Shown in pieces: positions 53,091 to 60,901 of a stretch of DNA of 64,000 nt; positions within the stretch are counted from its first letter, which is position 1, and each line of letters opens with the position of its first letter. Position numbers and translations under genes: made by a program. The notes beneath the pieces are model-generated. The model was given only the letters and a program-made list of their open reading frames with translations. It was not told the origin of the DNA and made no database searches. The DNA comes from Lachnospiraceae bacterium (lineage in GTDB: Bacteria; Bacillota; Clostridia; Lachnospirales; Lachnospiraceae), in assembly GCA_017500935.1 (NCBI GenBank), contig JAFVXW010000046.1, positions 123,679-187,678 on the forward strand, read 5' to 3'.

Positions 53091-53752
53091 AGCAATTCCT
53101 CCATATAAATACGAAGCTGTTCTTCGCTCATCTGACCGCATTCTGTCAGACATTTGTGCAGCAATTTTTCAAACAAAGCAGTCCGCGTCTTAAAATCCGG
53201 TATTCTCTCCATCAGTTCCGCACGCATTGCGCCCAGAAGCTCTACCGCAGCCCCGATTCCCTCCGGCATCATATTTTCCACCTTTTTTCGCAGATAAGTC
53301 GCTGCCGCAGGGCTTTTTCCATCAGAAGAAACTGCCACAGTCACAGGACCATCCTTGACAATAGCCGGAAAATAAAAATCACAGTCCGCGGGCTGATCTA
53401 CTACGTTCGCAAGGATATGATGCGCTCGGCAAAATACTGCAATCCGGCGGTTTTCTTCGGCATCTGAAAGAGCAGCAATGACAAAAGCAGCTCCCGCCAG
53501 ATCACTTTCCTGCCAGTTGCGGTGACACAGGGTCAGGCTGCCATTCTTCCTGTCATCCGTATTCTGCATTTTTGTTTTCTGTTCCTTTTTTTCTGCCAAA
53601 CTCTCCATCTCTTCCGACATTTCCGGTGCGATCACAGTCAGCTCAGGCTCAAAAGGCAAAAGCTTTTGTACCTTAAAAACAGCATGCTTTCCACCGCCGA
53701 TCACAACACCTTTTTTACCTTTGATTTTTATAAAAAACGGAAAATAACTCAT
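53087..53752 (-). CDS. Precorrin-2 dehydrogenase (siroheme synthase N-terminal domain)
   Basis: NAD-dependent dehydrogenase that turns precorrin-2 into sirohydrochlorin on the way to siroheme or cobalamin. The 221-residue protein starts MSYFPFFIKIKGKKGVVIGGGKHAVFKV (Rossmann motif GGGKHA) and has VNVVDQPADCDFYFPAIV and the ISSDGKSPA-like AVSSDGKSPAAATYLRKKV motif. The ATG at 53752 has GGGAG before it. It is divergent from argG, and overlaps the deoxyinosine glycosylase gene by a GTGA. Confidence 0.9.
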   Translation of the reverse strand: MSYFPFFIKIKGKKGVVIGGGKHAVFKVQKLLPFEPELTVIAPEMSEEMESLAEKKEQKTKMQNTDDRKNGSLTLCHRNWQESDLAGAAFVIAALSDAEENRRIAVFCRAHHILANVVDQPADCDFYFPAIVKDGPVTVAVSSDGKSPAAATYLRKKVENMMPEGIGAAVELLGAMRAELMERIPDFKTRTALFEKLLHKCLTECGQMSEEQLRIYMEELL

Positions 53753-53789
53753 CTTTTTTCTCCCTGTCAGCAACTGCTATGCATCGTTT

Positions 53790-53887
53790 TGTATATTCAT
53801 ACATACAATCTGCATATTATACGGTATTTTTGTGCATATAATGCATTTTTATAAGCTATTTCAATACAAAATTTGCATAAATTTTCA
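53790..53887. promoter_or_regulatory. Phased row of ARG-box-like palindromes upstream of argG
   Basis: TGTATATTCATACA (53790-53803), TGCATATTATACG (53811-53823), TGCATATAATGCA (53833-53845) and TGCATAAATTTTCA (53874-53887) resemble the ArgR operator. Starts are 21, 22 and 41 bases apart, near whole multiples of two helical turns. They lie between divergent genes and the last touches the argG -35, fitting cooperative ArgR control of argG and possibly of the siroheme gene. Confidence 0.65.
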
Positions 53888-53888
53888 C

Positions 53889-53917
53889 TTGCAAAGTATG
53901 AAAAGCTGGTGTATAGT
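53889..53917 (+). promoter_or_regulatory. Promoter for argG
   Basis: TTGCAA, 17-base spacer, TATAGT. A hairpin GGAGCA/TGCTCC (53933-53950) sits in the leader. The start codon is about 115 bases downstream with GGAGG nine bases before it. Confidence 0.7.
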
Positions 53918-54032
53918 ATGTAAGTGTGATGCGGAGCACAGGAATGCTCCTGCTTACGGCAAATAATTTACATAAATCTATATTGCCACAATCAGAAAAA
54001 TAACGCAAATGTTATAATGGAGGATTTTTATC

Positions 54033-55253
54033 ATGAAAGAAAAAGTTATCTTAGCGTATTCCGGCGGTCTTGATACCACCGCGATCATTCCCTGGTTAAA
54101 AGAGAACTTCGACTACGAAGTAATCTGTGTATGTATCGACTGCGGTCAGGCAGAAGAACTTGACGGCCTTGAAGAAAGAGCAAAATTCTGCGGCGCTTCC
54201 AAGCTCTACATCCTTGATGTAATCGACGAATTCGCTGACGAATACATCGTTCCCTGCGTACAGGCAAACGCAATCTACGAAAACAAATACCTGCTGGGCA
54301 CTTCCATGGCTCGTCCCCTGATCGCAAAGAAGCTGGTTGAGATCGCACGTCAGGAAGGCGCTGCTGCCATCTGCCATGGTGCAACCGGTAAGGGCAACGA
54401 CCAGATCCGTTTTGAACTTGGTATCAAGGCTCTGGCTCCCGACATCAAGATCATCGCTGCATGGCGTAACGACAAGTGGACCATGGATTCCCGCGAAGCT
54501 GAAATCGAATACTGCAAAGCACACGGCATCGACCTTCCTTTCTCCGCTGACAAGAGCTACAGCCGTGACCGTAACCTCTGGCACATCAGCCATGAAGGTC
54601 TGGAACTGGAAGATCCCGCATGTGAACCCAATTTCGATCACCTGCTTGTATTAAGCAATACTCCCGAAAACGCTCCCGAAGAAGGCGAATATGTAACCGT
54701 TACTTTTGAAAAAGGTATCCCTACCAGCGTTAACGGCCAGGCTATGAAGGTTTCCGACATCATCCGCACTCTGAACGTAATGGGCGGCAAGCACGGCATC
54801 GGTATCGTTGACATCGTTGAAAACCGTGTAGTTGGCATGAAGTCCCGCGGTGTTTACGAGACTCCCGGCGGAACCATCCTGATGGAAGCACATCAGCAGC
54901 TGGAAGAACTGATCCTTGACCGTGACTGCTACGCTCTGAAAAAAGACATGGGCAACAAGCTGGCTCAGATCGTTTACGAAGGAAAATGGTTCACTCCTCT
55001 TCGCGAAGCTGTACAGGCATTCATCGAAACCACTCAGCAGTATGTAACCGGCGAAGTAAAATTCAAACTTTACAAGGGCAACATCATCAAAGCCGGCACC
55101 ACTTCTCCTTACACTCTGTACAACGAAAAGATCGCTTCCTTCACCACCGGCGATCTGTATGACCACCACGATGCAGAAGGCTTCATCAACCTGTTTGGTC
55201 TCTCCTGCAAAGTACGTGCAATGAAGATGGCTGAAGTTGAAGCCAACAAATAA
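54033..55253 (+). CDS. argG: Argininosuccinate synthase
   Basis: Joins citrulline and aspartate using ATP. The 406-residue protein starts KVILAYSGGLDTTAIIPWL (P-loop SGGLDT), with LLGTSMARPLIAKKLVE, GATGKGNDQIRFE, SYSRDRNLWHISHEGLELED and GRVVGMKSRGVYE-type segments. Codon use is strongly biased toward C-ending codons, a sign of high expression. argH is not next to it. Controlled by the ARG-box row upstream. Confidence 0.98.
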   Translation: MKEKVILAYSGGLDTTAIIPWLKENFDYEVICVCIDCGQAEELDGLEERAKFCGASKLYILDVIDEFADEYIVPCVQANAIYENKYLLGTSMARPLIAKKLVEIARQEGAAAICHGATGKGNDQIRFELGIKALAPDIKIIAAWRNDKWTMDSREAEIEYCKAHGIDLPFSADKSYSRDRNLWHISHEGLELEDPACEPNFDHLLVLSNTPENAPEEGEYVTVTFEKGIPTSVNGQAMKVSDIIRTLNVMGGKHGIGIVDIVENRVVGMKSRGVYETPGGTILMEAHQQLEELILDRDCYALKKDMGNKLAQIVYEGKWFTPLREAVQAFIETTQQYVTGEVKFKLYKGNIIKAGTTSPYTLYNEKIASFTTGDLYDHHDAEGFINLFGLSCKVRAMKMAEVEANK

Positions 55254-55265
55254 GATCATAAACTC

Positions 55266-55296
55266 AGAGCCGGACATTATGTCCGGCTCTTTTCTC
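55266..55296 (+). terminator. Terminator after argG
   Basis: Ten-pair stem AGAGCCGGAC/GTCCGGCTCT with a five-base loop and TTTTC; 13 bases after the argG stop. Confidence 0.9.
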
Positions 55297-55309
55297 AAAA
55301 GGTATCTAT

Positions 55310-55606
55310 ATGGAAGTTATTTCAATTCTTGCAATTTATTTTGCTGCAGTCAATCTGATCGCCTTTTTTCTGATGGGCATTGACAAAAGAAAAGCCCGCC
55401 GCAAAGCATTCCGGATTCCGGAGTCCACACTTTTTATCATGGCACTGATCGGCGGCAGTATCGGTTCCATCGCCGGTATGTATCTGTTCCGTCACAAAAC
55501 CCAGCACTGGTATTTTGTCTGGGGAATGCCTCTGATCCTGATCCTGCAGGCAGCACTCCTTTTATGGCTTGTGTTTGCCTCCCCGCTGACGATCACAATC
55601 ATATAA
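55310..55606 (+). CDS. DUF1294 membrane protein
   Basis: A 98-residue protein with three membrane segments (IYFAAVNLIAFFLMGI, LFIMALIGGSIGSIAGMYLF, PLILILQAALLLWLVF) and the DUF1294 hallmarks MGIDKRKARRKAFRIPE and HKTQHWYFVWGMP. Function is unknown; the fold is related to some cold-shock-linked membrane domains. Confidence 0.88.
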   Translation: MEVISILAIYFAAVNLIAFFLMGIDKRKARRKAFRIPESTLFIMALIGGSIGSIAGMYLFRHKTQHWYFVWGMPLILILQAALLLWLVFASPLTITII

Positions 55607-55613
55607 ATGTTTC

Positions 55614-55633
55614 TGCCGGACATATGTCCGGCA
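55614..55633 (+). terminator. Palindrome after the DUF1294 gene
   Basis: Perfect 20-base palindrome TGCCGGACATATGTCCGGCA followed by ATTTACGCTTTTT; a likely weak terminator. Its core matches the argG terminator stem (CCGGACAT). Confidence 0.6.
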
Positions 55634-55666
55634 TTTACGCTTTTTCTGAAAGGACCTGTTTTTTAC

Positions 55667-56170
55667 ATGACATCATTTTCCGTAACCGAAATCAAAAATT
55701 TCATGGCAAAGCTTCTGGCAACCGACTGTTTTGATTCCTTTTTACTGGAAGAAGCCTCCATTTCGGGTGCTGTGAATTACCATATTGACGGTCACATCAA
55801 CAAAGAATTCTATACCAGCGAAGAATGGGAAGATCCCGCCATCCGCCCCCACGATTTTGCCTCCTGGAGCCAGATGCGCAACATCTGTTTTTCCATGATC
55901 AAAGGGCAGCGCACGCCTTCCGCCTTTAAATTCGTTCTGCACCTGATGCCCGAATACGTTCCCGGTGTCTTAAAAGGCGCAGATCCTTCCTTAAAGCCCG
56001 AACAGGTCAAAGCACTGGTGCTCACCGTCAAATACGACGGGAACGCTGTTACGATCGTCACCGGAACCGCGTTTACCAGCTTTGTTATGGACAAAACCCT
56101 GGACGCACAGTGGGATAAAACCATGCGCCAGTTTCTGACCAAAAAAGGAATTGCCTGTCTGGAAAAATAA
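55667..56170 (+). CDS. DUF5721-family protein
   Basis: A 167-residue cytosolic protein that resembles DUF5721, a family found in Lachnospiraceae. Landmarks: TEIKNFMAKLLATDCFDSF at the start, SGAVNYHIDGHINKEFY, MIKGQRTPSAFKFVLHL and VTIVTGTAFTSFVMDKTLD. Function is not known. Start 55667 is preferred (AAAGGA before it); the frame is open further upstream but includes the palindrome. Confidence 0.75.
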   Translation: MTSFSVTEIKNFMAKLLATDCFDSFLLEEASISGAVNYHIDGHINKEFYTSEEWEDPAIRPHDFASWSQMRNICFSMIKGQRTPSAFKFVLHLMPEYVPGVLKGADPSLKPEQVKALVLTVKYDGNAVTIVTGTAFTSFVMDKTLDAQWDKTMRQFLTKKGIACLEK

Positions 56171-56184
56171 GGCTGCCGATGCCT

Positions 56185-56541
56185 TTAACGCTTCATTTTG
56201 GGTTTAAAGACCAGACTGGCCAGATAGCCAAAGATCAGTGCTGCAGAAGTACCCACTGCCCCGGCCTTAAAACCGCCGGAGAACAATCCCAGAGCGCCCT
56301 CTTCCTCCACGGCCTCTTTTACCCCCTCAAACAGCACATTTCCAAAGCCCAGAAGCGGCACAGTCGCCCCAGCTCCCGCATATTCCTTAAAAGGTTCATA
56401 CCATCCCAAAAATCCCAGAACTGCCCCGGTGCAGACCAGCAATACCATAATCCTGCCCGGCAGCAGTTTTGTTTTTTCCATTAAAATCTGTACAAGCGCA
56501 CAAATAAGACCGCCCACCCAGAACGCATTGAAATATTCCAT
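56185..56541 (-). CDS. SpoVAEb-family spore membrane protein
   Basis: A 118-residue sporulation protein with three membrane segments: AFWVGGLICALVQILMEKT, GRIMVLLVCTGAVLGFLGW and the conserved GAGATVPLLGFGNVLFEGVKEAV between. SpoVA proteins move dipicolinic acid into and out of spores. ATG 56541 has AAAGGAG six bases before. No other spoVA gene is near, so this is an orphan copy. It converges on the DUF5721 gene. Confidence 0.88.
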   Translation of the reverse strand: MEYFNAFWVGGLICALVQILMEKTKLLPGRIMVLLVCTGAVLGFLGWYEPFKEYAGAGATVPLLGFGNVLFEGVKEAVEEEGALGLFSGGFKAGAVGTSAALIFGYLASLVFKPKMKR

Positions 56542-56606
56542 CAGAATCTCCTTTTGACTTGAATTTCTCATGCTTAGGATGTGCGGTCTCCTGTTTTTTA
56601 TTCTGT

Positions 56607-57749
56607 TTAAAACAAAATGCCGTCATAATAATGTAAAAGAAGCTCCACCACACCGCTGTAGCTTTTTACGCCCTCTTCCACGCCATTGATCTTCAATGTC
56701 ACATCTGTGGCCGTGTCAGACACCTTCCTGACAGTCTCTGTATCCAGCACAGACTTTTCCTCTACCTTTTCCCAGGCTTTCTTAGTCAGAAAAATATCAT
56801 CATGACGCACCAGCTCCGAGATAGCCGGATGCTCGTTATAAAGCTTTGCATCCCTGTGGATATTTCTTAAAAAAGCATTCTCCACATAGCTTAACACGCC
56901 CATATAGCCGCTGTACTGAAAAAACACATCTTCCGAATCAATACAGGCCAGATACCCGATCAGATTGGCCTCATCCTCCTGAATGATCCCCTTTAAGTGT
57001 GCCAGCTCATGGCAGATCACAGAGGGCATATTTACAATGTACATTTCCCTGTTATAATTGGCCTCCATGGAAAAAGGGAAATAATAGCCCATCATATAAG
57101 ACTGGCTCAAAAGCTCCGAGAAATAAATCTGCTTCGGCGGCGGATAAAAGCCCTGCATCTGGTTATAACGCATTCCAAGCAGCTGCATGGCCTCCTGCGC
57201 TGCTGCATACAGATCGCCGTCATACAGTACATCTCCTTCGCTGTCCCGCGGCATCTTTTCCGCCAGTGCATTAGCCTGTACCACGACATGATCCCGCAGC
57301 GCCGCCAGCTCCTCATTGAAAAATCCCTCCTGCCGCCTCTGTGTCATATACTTATCCTCAAAGGCAGAGGCATGATACTGTATAAAGCAGTTTAATGTCA
57401 TGATCCATAAAAACAAAAGCAGCGTCCAGCAAAACGTGCGGCTGATACCTCTCCAAATGCGTATGATCCGCTCCTGCCTCCATGTCAGCCTCAATACTGC
57501 CGCTGTCACCAATACCAGACAAAACAAAATCGCCATCACGATCATGCATTCCCCCACACTGAACGGAACAACTGCCGTAACCCTGCTGTACGCCCCGCCA
57601 AGCCACGGGAAAATATTTTCCACATAAAAATCACAGAAAGCCGGACTGCTCCACGCAAGGACATTGATGCCTGCTGCCAGCAGAATGAGAACCAGCCATA
57701 TCCGCTGCTTTTTAGAGAGGTTTGTGATCCCTTGAACCAATTTATTCAT
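56607..57749 (-). CDS. DUF3810 membrane protein with HExxH-type site
   Basis: A 380-residue protein with three N-terminal membrane segments (WLVLILLAAGINVLAW, ECMIVMAILFCLVLVTAAV, TFCWTLLLFLWIMTL) and an outer domain carrying VICHELAHLKGI, a likely zinc-protease HExxH-like motif (HELAH), with DEANLIGYLAC downstream as a possible third ligand. DUF3810 proteins have this shape. The activity is unproven. Its start overlaps the end of a small upstream gene by eight bases. Confidence 0.85.
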   Translation of the reverse strand: MNKLVQGITNLSKKQRIWLVLILLAAGINVLAWSSPAFCDFYVENIFPWLGGAYSRVTAVVPFSVGECMIVMAILFCLVLVTAAVLRLTWRQERIIRIWRGISRTFCWTLLLFLWIMTLNCFIQYHASAFEDKYMTQRRQEGFFNEELAALRDHVVVQANALAEKMPRDSEGDVLYDGDLYAAAQEAMQLLGMRYNQMQGFYPPPKQIYFSELLSQSYMMGYYFPFSMEANYNREMYIVNMPSVICHELAHLKGIIQEDEANLIGYLACIDSEDVFFQYSGYMGVLSYVENAFLRNIHRDAKLYNEHPAISELVRHDDIFLTKKAWEKVEEKSVLDTETVRKVSDTATDVTLKINGVEEGVKSYSGVVELLLHYYDGILF

Positions 57750-57924
57750 CTTCCGTTATCCCTTCTGTTATTTCCTCATCCTGCCTGCACATTTTTTCCT
57801 CTACCGCCTGCCTGATATATTGTTCTGCGGTCATGCCAGCTCTGCGGGCATAGTCATCCACGCCTGGAATCGTCATTTGCTCCACACGATCCAGCTTCTC
57901 TGGACTGCGCTGATACTTTTCCAA
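57742..57924 (-). CDS. Small protein, possible ribbon-helix-helix type
   Basis: A 60-residue frame whose start would be TTG at 57924. The sequence KLDRVEQMTIPGVDDYARRAGMTAEQYIRQAVEEKM has a ribbon-helix-helix-like helix pattern. A strong extended -10 box lies about 40 bases upstream, which supports a real gene. The reading frame is open another 11 codons upstream with no ATG. The end overlaps the DUF3810 gene by eight bases. It might be a regulator of that gene or a remnant. Confidence 0.5.
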   Translation of the reverse strand: MEKYQRSPEKLDRVEQMTIPGVDDYARRAGMTAEQYIRQAVEEKMCRQDEEITEGITEDE

Positions 57925-57962
57925 CCATAACTCTTGCTTTCCTGTTCCCCTGTGATATACGG

Positions 57963-57971
57963 ATTATATCA
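57963..57971 (-). promoter_or_regulatory. Extended -10 promoter for the small protein and DUF3810 genes
   Basis: Minus strand TGATATAAT (57971-57963), an ideal TGn-TATAAT extended -10, about 40 bases before the TTG start. Confidence 0.65.
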
Positions 57972-58012
57972 GGTGGGACTTGGTTATACCCCTTGCATAT
58001 GAGTTTAAAGCA

Positions 58013-58057
58013 AAAATAAACCGCTCCAGTTTCTCATGCTAAGGGGCGGTTTATTTT
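58013..58057. terminator. Bidirectional hairpin terminator
   Basis: AAAATAAACCGCTCC...GGGGCGGTTTATTTT, with T/A runs on both sides; no obvious plus-strand gene ends here, so it most likely closes the minus-strand two-TM gene transcript at 58370 or shields the next promoter. Confidence 0.7.
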
Positions 58058-58369
58058 TTGCCGTTTAAGCTTATCTTGTATACATCAACCTATTAATGCA
58101 GTCAATGTGCGACTGTTCCCACCATTAATATCATAACACATATGCATCATGTTAGCATTATGTGATTTTAATCAAAAATTAAGGAGTAAATCCAAAGACT
58201 TACTCCCTAACTAACCATCTTATTGTTAAGCAAATACAATTGAAGCATTCCCGCTTCTTGATCTTCTGCTTCTTGCACATTGTTTCTCTTAATCAATTAC
58301 CTAATCGCCATCCATAAGCATGCCCTCCATAATGTCTGTGCTTACAATATTATCTTATCAGAATATGTA
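58058..58369. other. AT-rich gap with a second hairpin
   Basis: No clear gene in about 310 bases. The hairpin GGAGTAA/TTACTCC (58183-58206) with TTAATTTTTG on the minus strand is a likely terminator. A 32-codon minus-strand open stretch just before it (containing EAEDQEAGMLQLYL) looks protein-like and could be a gene remnant. Confidence 0.45.
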
Positions 58370-59188
58370 TTATTTGTCAAACTTCCACTCTATTCTATAT
58401 ACGTGCAACAAATTTGGATTCTTTATTTCACACTCATACACTTCTAAACCAGCAACACTCTTTGCTTCTATCATTTCAGGTTCGCCAATAGATGTCTTTC
58501 CGGCCACATCCGCGTATTCAACGAAAACAACCTCTGAAATCAAACCTCTTGGTACCGTAACCATCAACTCCAGCTTTTTAGTAGGGCTGGTTATCTGTTG
58601 TGATAAATAAGGCATCATTACCTTTCCTTGATCGGTAACTTCAGTCCTTACTTTGTAATGTACAAAATCTCCTTTTTTCTTTGGTTTGTCAAAAATCACA
58701 TCATATATCTGAGGCGGAAATCTCCTTAGACTTCCGGAATCAATCGAATACTTATTTTCAAAGTCCTTATCAATATATGTCCCTTTGTAACCATCCCCTG
58801 TCCATGTAAACTGTTTTCTAATATACTCCAACTTCTGGCAAAGAACCTTAAATTTAACTTCCCTGAAACATTTTATTTCTGTCCGGGTTTCAAAATAAAG
58901 CTCTGTTCTCAACTTCTCATATTTAACATCTGACTTAATAGAAGGAAATTGGGGTTTATTCTCTCTTTTTATCAAAACCAACACATTGCATACGATAGAT
59001 ACTATATTAATACTTATAGATATTCCCAAAACAATCCATATCCAGACCGGAACATCCTCTGCATTTGATTGCATATACAATATCGCAGCAGATACAATCG
59101 GTGTAACAATCGTTGCCAAAATAGAAGCGATAACCCCATACAGAAAATCCGATATCCAATTAAATAATAAATCTTTTAAGCGCCCCAT
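58370..59188 (-). CDS. Two-TM protein with beta-rich cytosolic domain, family unknown
   Basis: A 272-residue protein. After a short amphipathic stretch there are two membrane segments (about 16-38 and 50-72: LYGVIASILATIVTPIVSAA and IWIVLGISISINIVSIVCNVLVL), then a Lys-rich, strand-rich domain of about 195 residues ending HVYRIEWKF. The repeated pattern around FETRTEIKCFREVKFK and YRIEW, and the layout, recall two-TM beta-rich effector proteins of bacterial immunity (the S-2TMbeta kind), but no cyclic-nucleotide synthase is near and motifs are not decisive. GGGGGGAAG precedes ATG 59188. AT-rich and next to tRNA genes, so possibly acquired. Confidence 0.55.
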   Translation of the reverse strand: MGRLKDLLFNWISDFLYGVIASILATIVTPIVSAAILYMQSNAEDVPVWIWIVLGISISINIVSIVCNVLVLIKRENKPQFPSIKSDVKYEKLRTELYFETRTEIKCFREVKFKVLCQKLEYIRKQFTWTGDGYKGTYIDKDFENKYSIDSGSLRRFPPQIYDVIFDKPKKKGDFVHYKVRTEVTDQGKVMMPYLSQQITSPTKKLELMVTVPRGLISEVVFVEYADVAGKTSIGEPEMIEAKSVAGLEVYECEIKNPNLLHVYRIEWKFDK

Positions 59189-59345
59189 GTCTTCCCCCCT
59201 GTTTGCGTCATTATATCGCAAACGCATTCATGTGTTTACTAATTTCGACACTTTTAATCAAAATATCGTACTACCATTTTTGGTACTACGTCTACCGAAG
59301 TAATAAAATCACCTCTTCACCATTTAAGAAAACATTTTAGGCAAC

Positions 59346-59382
59346 AAAAAATGATGAAAATCCATCGCTGAACTTTCATCAT
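59346..59382 (-). terminator. Terminator after the tRNA-Pro pair
   Basis: Stem ATGATGAAA/TTTCATCAT with a 14-base loop and TTTTTT on the minus strand; 8 bases from the tRNA 3' end. Confidence 0.8.
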
Positions 59383-59389
59383 CTACTAG

Positions 59390-59462
59390 TCGGAGTGACA
59401 AGACTTGAACTTGCGGCCTCTTCGTCCCTAACGAAGCGCTCTACCACCTGAGCCACACCCCG
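59390..59462 (-). tRNA. tRNA-Pro(AGG), copy 1
   Basis: Minus-strand cloverleaf: acceptor CGGGGTG/CACTCCG (one G-U), D stem GCTC/GAGC, anticodon stem CTTCG/CGAAG with loop TTAGGGA, so the anticodon is AGG with G37 as usual for proline. T arm GCAAG-TTCAAGT-CTTGT. CCA is not encoded. Adenosine at position 34 is uncommon in bacterial proline tRNAs. Confidence 0.9.
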
Positions 59463-59498
59463 AATCCTATAAAATTGTATTAAAGCATTAAGCTTTAG

Positions 59499-59571
59499 TC
59501 GGAGTGACAAGACTTGAACTTGCGGCCTCTTCGTCCCTAACGAAGCGCTCTACCACCTGAGCCACACCCCG
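59499..59571 (-). tRNA. tRNA-Pro(AGG), copy 2
   Basis: Identical in sequence to the copy at 59390-59462; the two are separated by 36 bases. It lies first in the transcript direction and ends just before copy 1. Confidence 0.9.
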
Positions 59572-59727
59572 ATGAATCCTGTGAAACTTCTGTTGTCTCA
59601 ACCGGACAAATGATAATATACACTATTCTTTCCAAAGAGTCAACACTTTTTTGCATTTTTCTTTAAAATTTGTCACATATATTTTTACGTTGTTTTTTAT
59701 GCTGTGAAGTGTATATTAAAGTCCCAG

Positions 59728-59798
59728 AGCAGATGACGGGAATCGAACCCGCCTCCTCAGCTTGGGAAGCTGATGTTCTACCGATGAACTACATCTGC
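59728..59798 (-). tRNA. tRNA-Gly(CCC)
   Basis: Minus-strand cloverleaf: acceptor GCAGATG/CATCTGC, anticodon stem TCAGC/GCTGA with loop TTCCCAA, so anticodon CCC; T loop GGTTCGATTCC. CCA is not encoded. 156 bases before the tRNA-Pro pair, same strand. Confidence 0.93.
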
Positions 59799-60040
59799 AT
59801 GGATTGAATTATAGCATATGTGTTTTGAAAATGAAAGAGAAATGTGTTGATACTTTCTCTTTCGTAACTTTTCTCTTTGGTCTTTCCCCTTTTATTTTCT
59901 TTCAGCGGCCATACCATATGATATGACCGCCGGTTAATTTCCCCTGCAATACCGTTTATCTGGATCATTATCCTTTATCTAGTATTTGAAGATAAAATCA
60001 GGGCGAAATTACGATTTTGTGTTTACAATCAGTTATTTAG

Positions 60041-60451
60041 TTAATTGTAGACAAATTCTCTTGTTTCACTTTCCAAGGTATATGTCACACCATCATAAAC
60101 TGCATAATGGGTACAGGTTGCCTTATAGGTTCTGCCTCTGACAGCATTTGTATAAGTACCGCCACCATTATATGCAGAAGTGTTAGTTCTTGAGCCTTGT
60201 GGAATATCATAAGCATACCATGTATTTCCAATCTTTTCATATAAGACAACGTCTTTTACGCCAATTTCACTTGCAGTAGCTGAAAATCTTGTTGTATAAG
60301 TGACTGCAAGCCCATTAGAACCAATTCCTAATTCTAGTGAACATGCATATAAAGAGGCGGCATACGTTACAATTCCAGTTCCTCCCAACATACATACAAT
60401 AAGAAGTAGAGAAATGTATTTTTTCAAATAGTAACTCGTATCCAGACACAA
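60041..60451 (-). CDS. Small secreted protein of unknown function
   Basis: A protein of up to 136 residues with a signal peptide (YISLLLIVCMLGGTGIVTYA) and a strand-rich outer domain rich in Thr, Tyr and Ser (VKDVVLYEKIGNTWYAYDIP, NGGGTYTNAVRGRTYKATC). It looks like small surface beta-domain proteins of gut Firmicutes, but I cannot name the family. The start is uncertain: the 5'-most start would be TTG at 60451; a TTG followed by AAAAAATAC 24 bases later gives a neater signal peptide. Neither has a strong ribosome site. Confidence 0.6.
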   Translation of the reverse strand: MCLDTSYYLKKYISLLLIVCMLGGTGIVTYAASLYACSLELGIGSNGLAVTYTTRFSATASEIGVKDVVLYEKIGNTWYAYDIPQGSRTNTSAYNGGGTYTNAVRGRTYKATCTHYAVYDGVTYTLESETREFVYN

Positions 60452-60901
60452 CGGATTTTATCTTCTTCAGACTTATCCATTACCCTCCTTCAAAAGTTAC
60501 AAAAAGCTTCTACCTATCTAACAAATATGTAAAAACCTTTTCAAATAATTCTATTAAGTTAAGGCGCCTATCAATCTAAGTTGATGACAGGCGCCTTGTT
60601 TAATATTTTTTAGTTTGATTTACGTTGTTCTTGATAGCAAAACGGACAACCATTACCATTACTTCGACTACTTACAACTGCTTGCCATTCATGACTACCC
60701 TTTTGTGTTATTCAGCGTTTTGTATGTTGCCACCTCATCATGTTTTCAAACAAATTAAAATAAGGTACACCATAAATTATTCTGACAGAGAATACATCAG
60801 ATTGATTTATGCTGTACCTTTTGTGTTATCATAGACTTCGTAACAAAAAAAACAGCGGACCTGCACCCTAGGAAAGTCCGGTCCGCCATTACACAACAGG
60901 C
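60452..60901. other. Non-coding stretch with hairpins and insertion-sequence left end
   Basis: No gene is seen. A hairpin AAGGCGCCT...AGGCGCCTT lies at 60561-60597, and a second with a T8 tract at 60845-60886. The 13-base word CCTTTTGTGTTAT occurs twice, at 60699-60711 and 60817-60829, upstream of the transposase genes; these may be transposase-binding repeats of the element end. Confidence 0.5.
60845..60886 (-). terminator. Minus-strand terminator at the insertion sequence left end
   Basis: Perfect seven-pair stem GCGGACC/GGTCCGC with an 18-base loop, followed on the minus strand by T8. It may stop transcripts leaving or entering the element. Confidence 0.65.
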
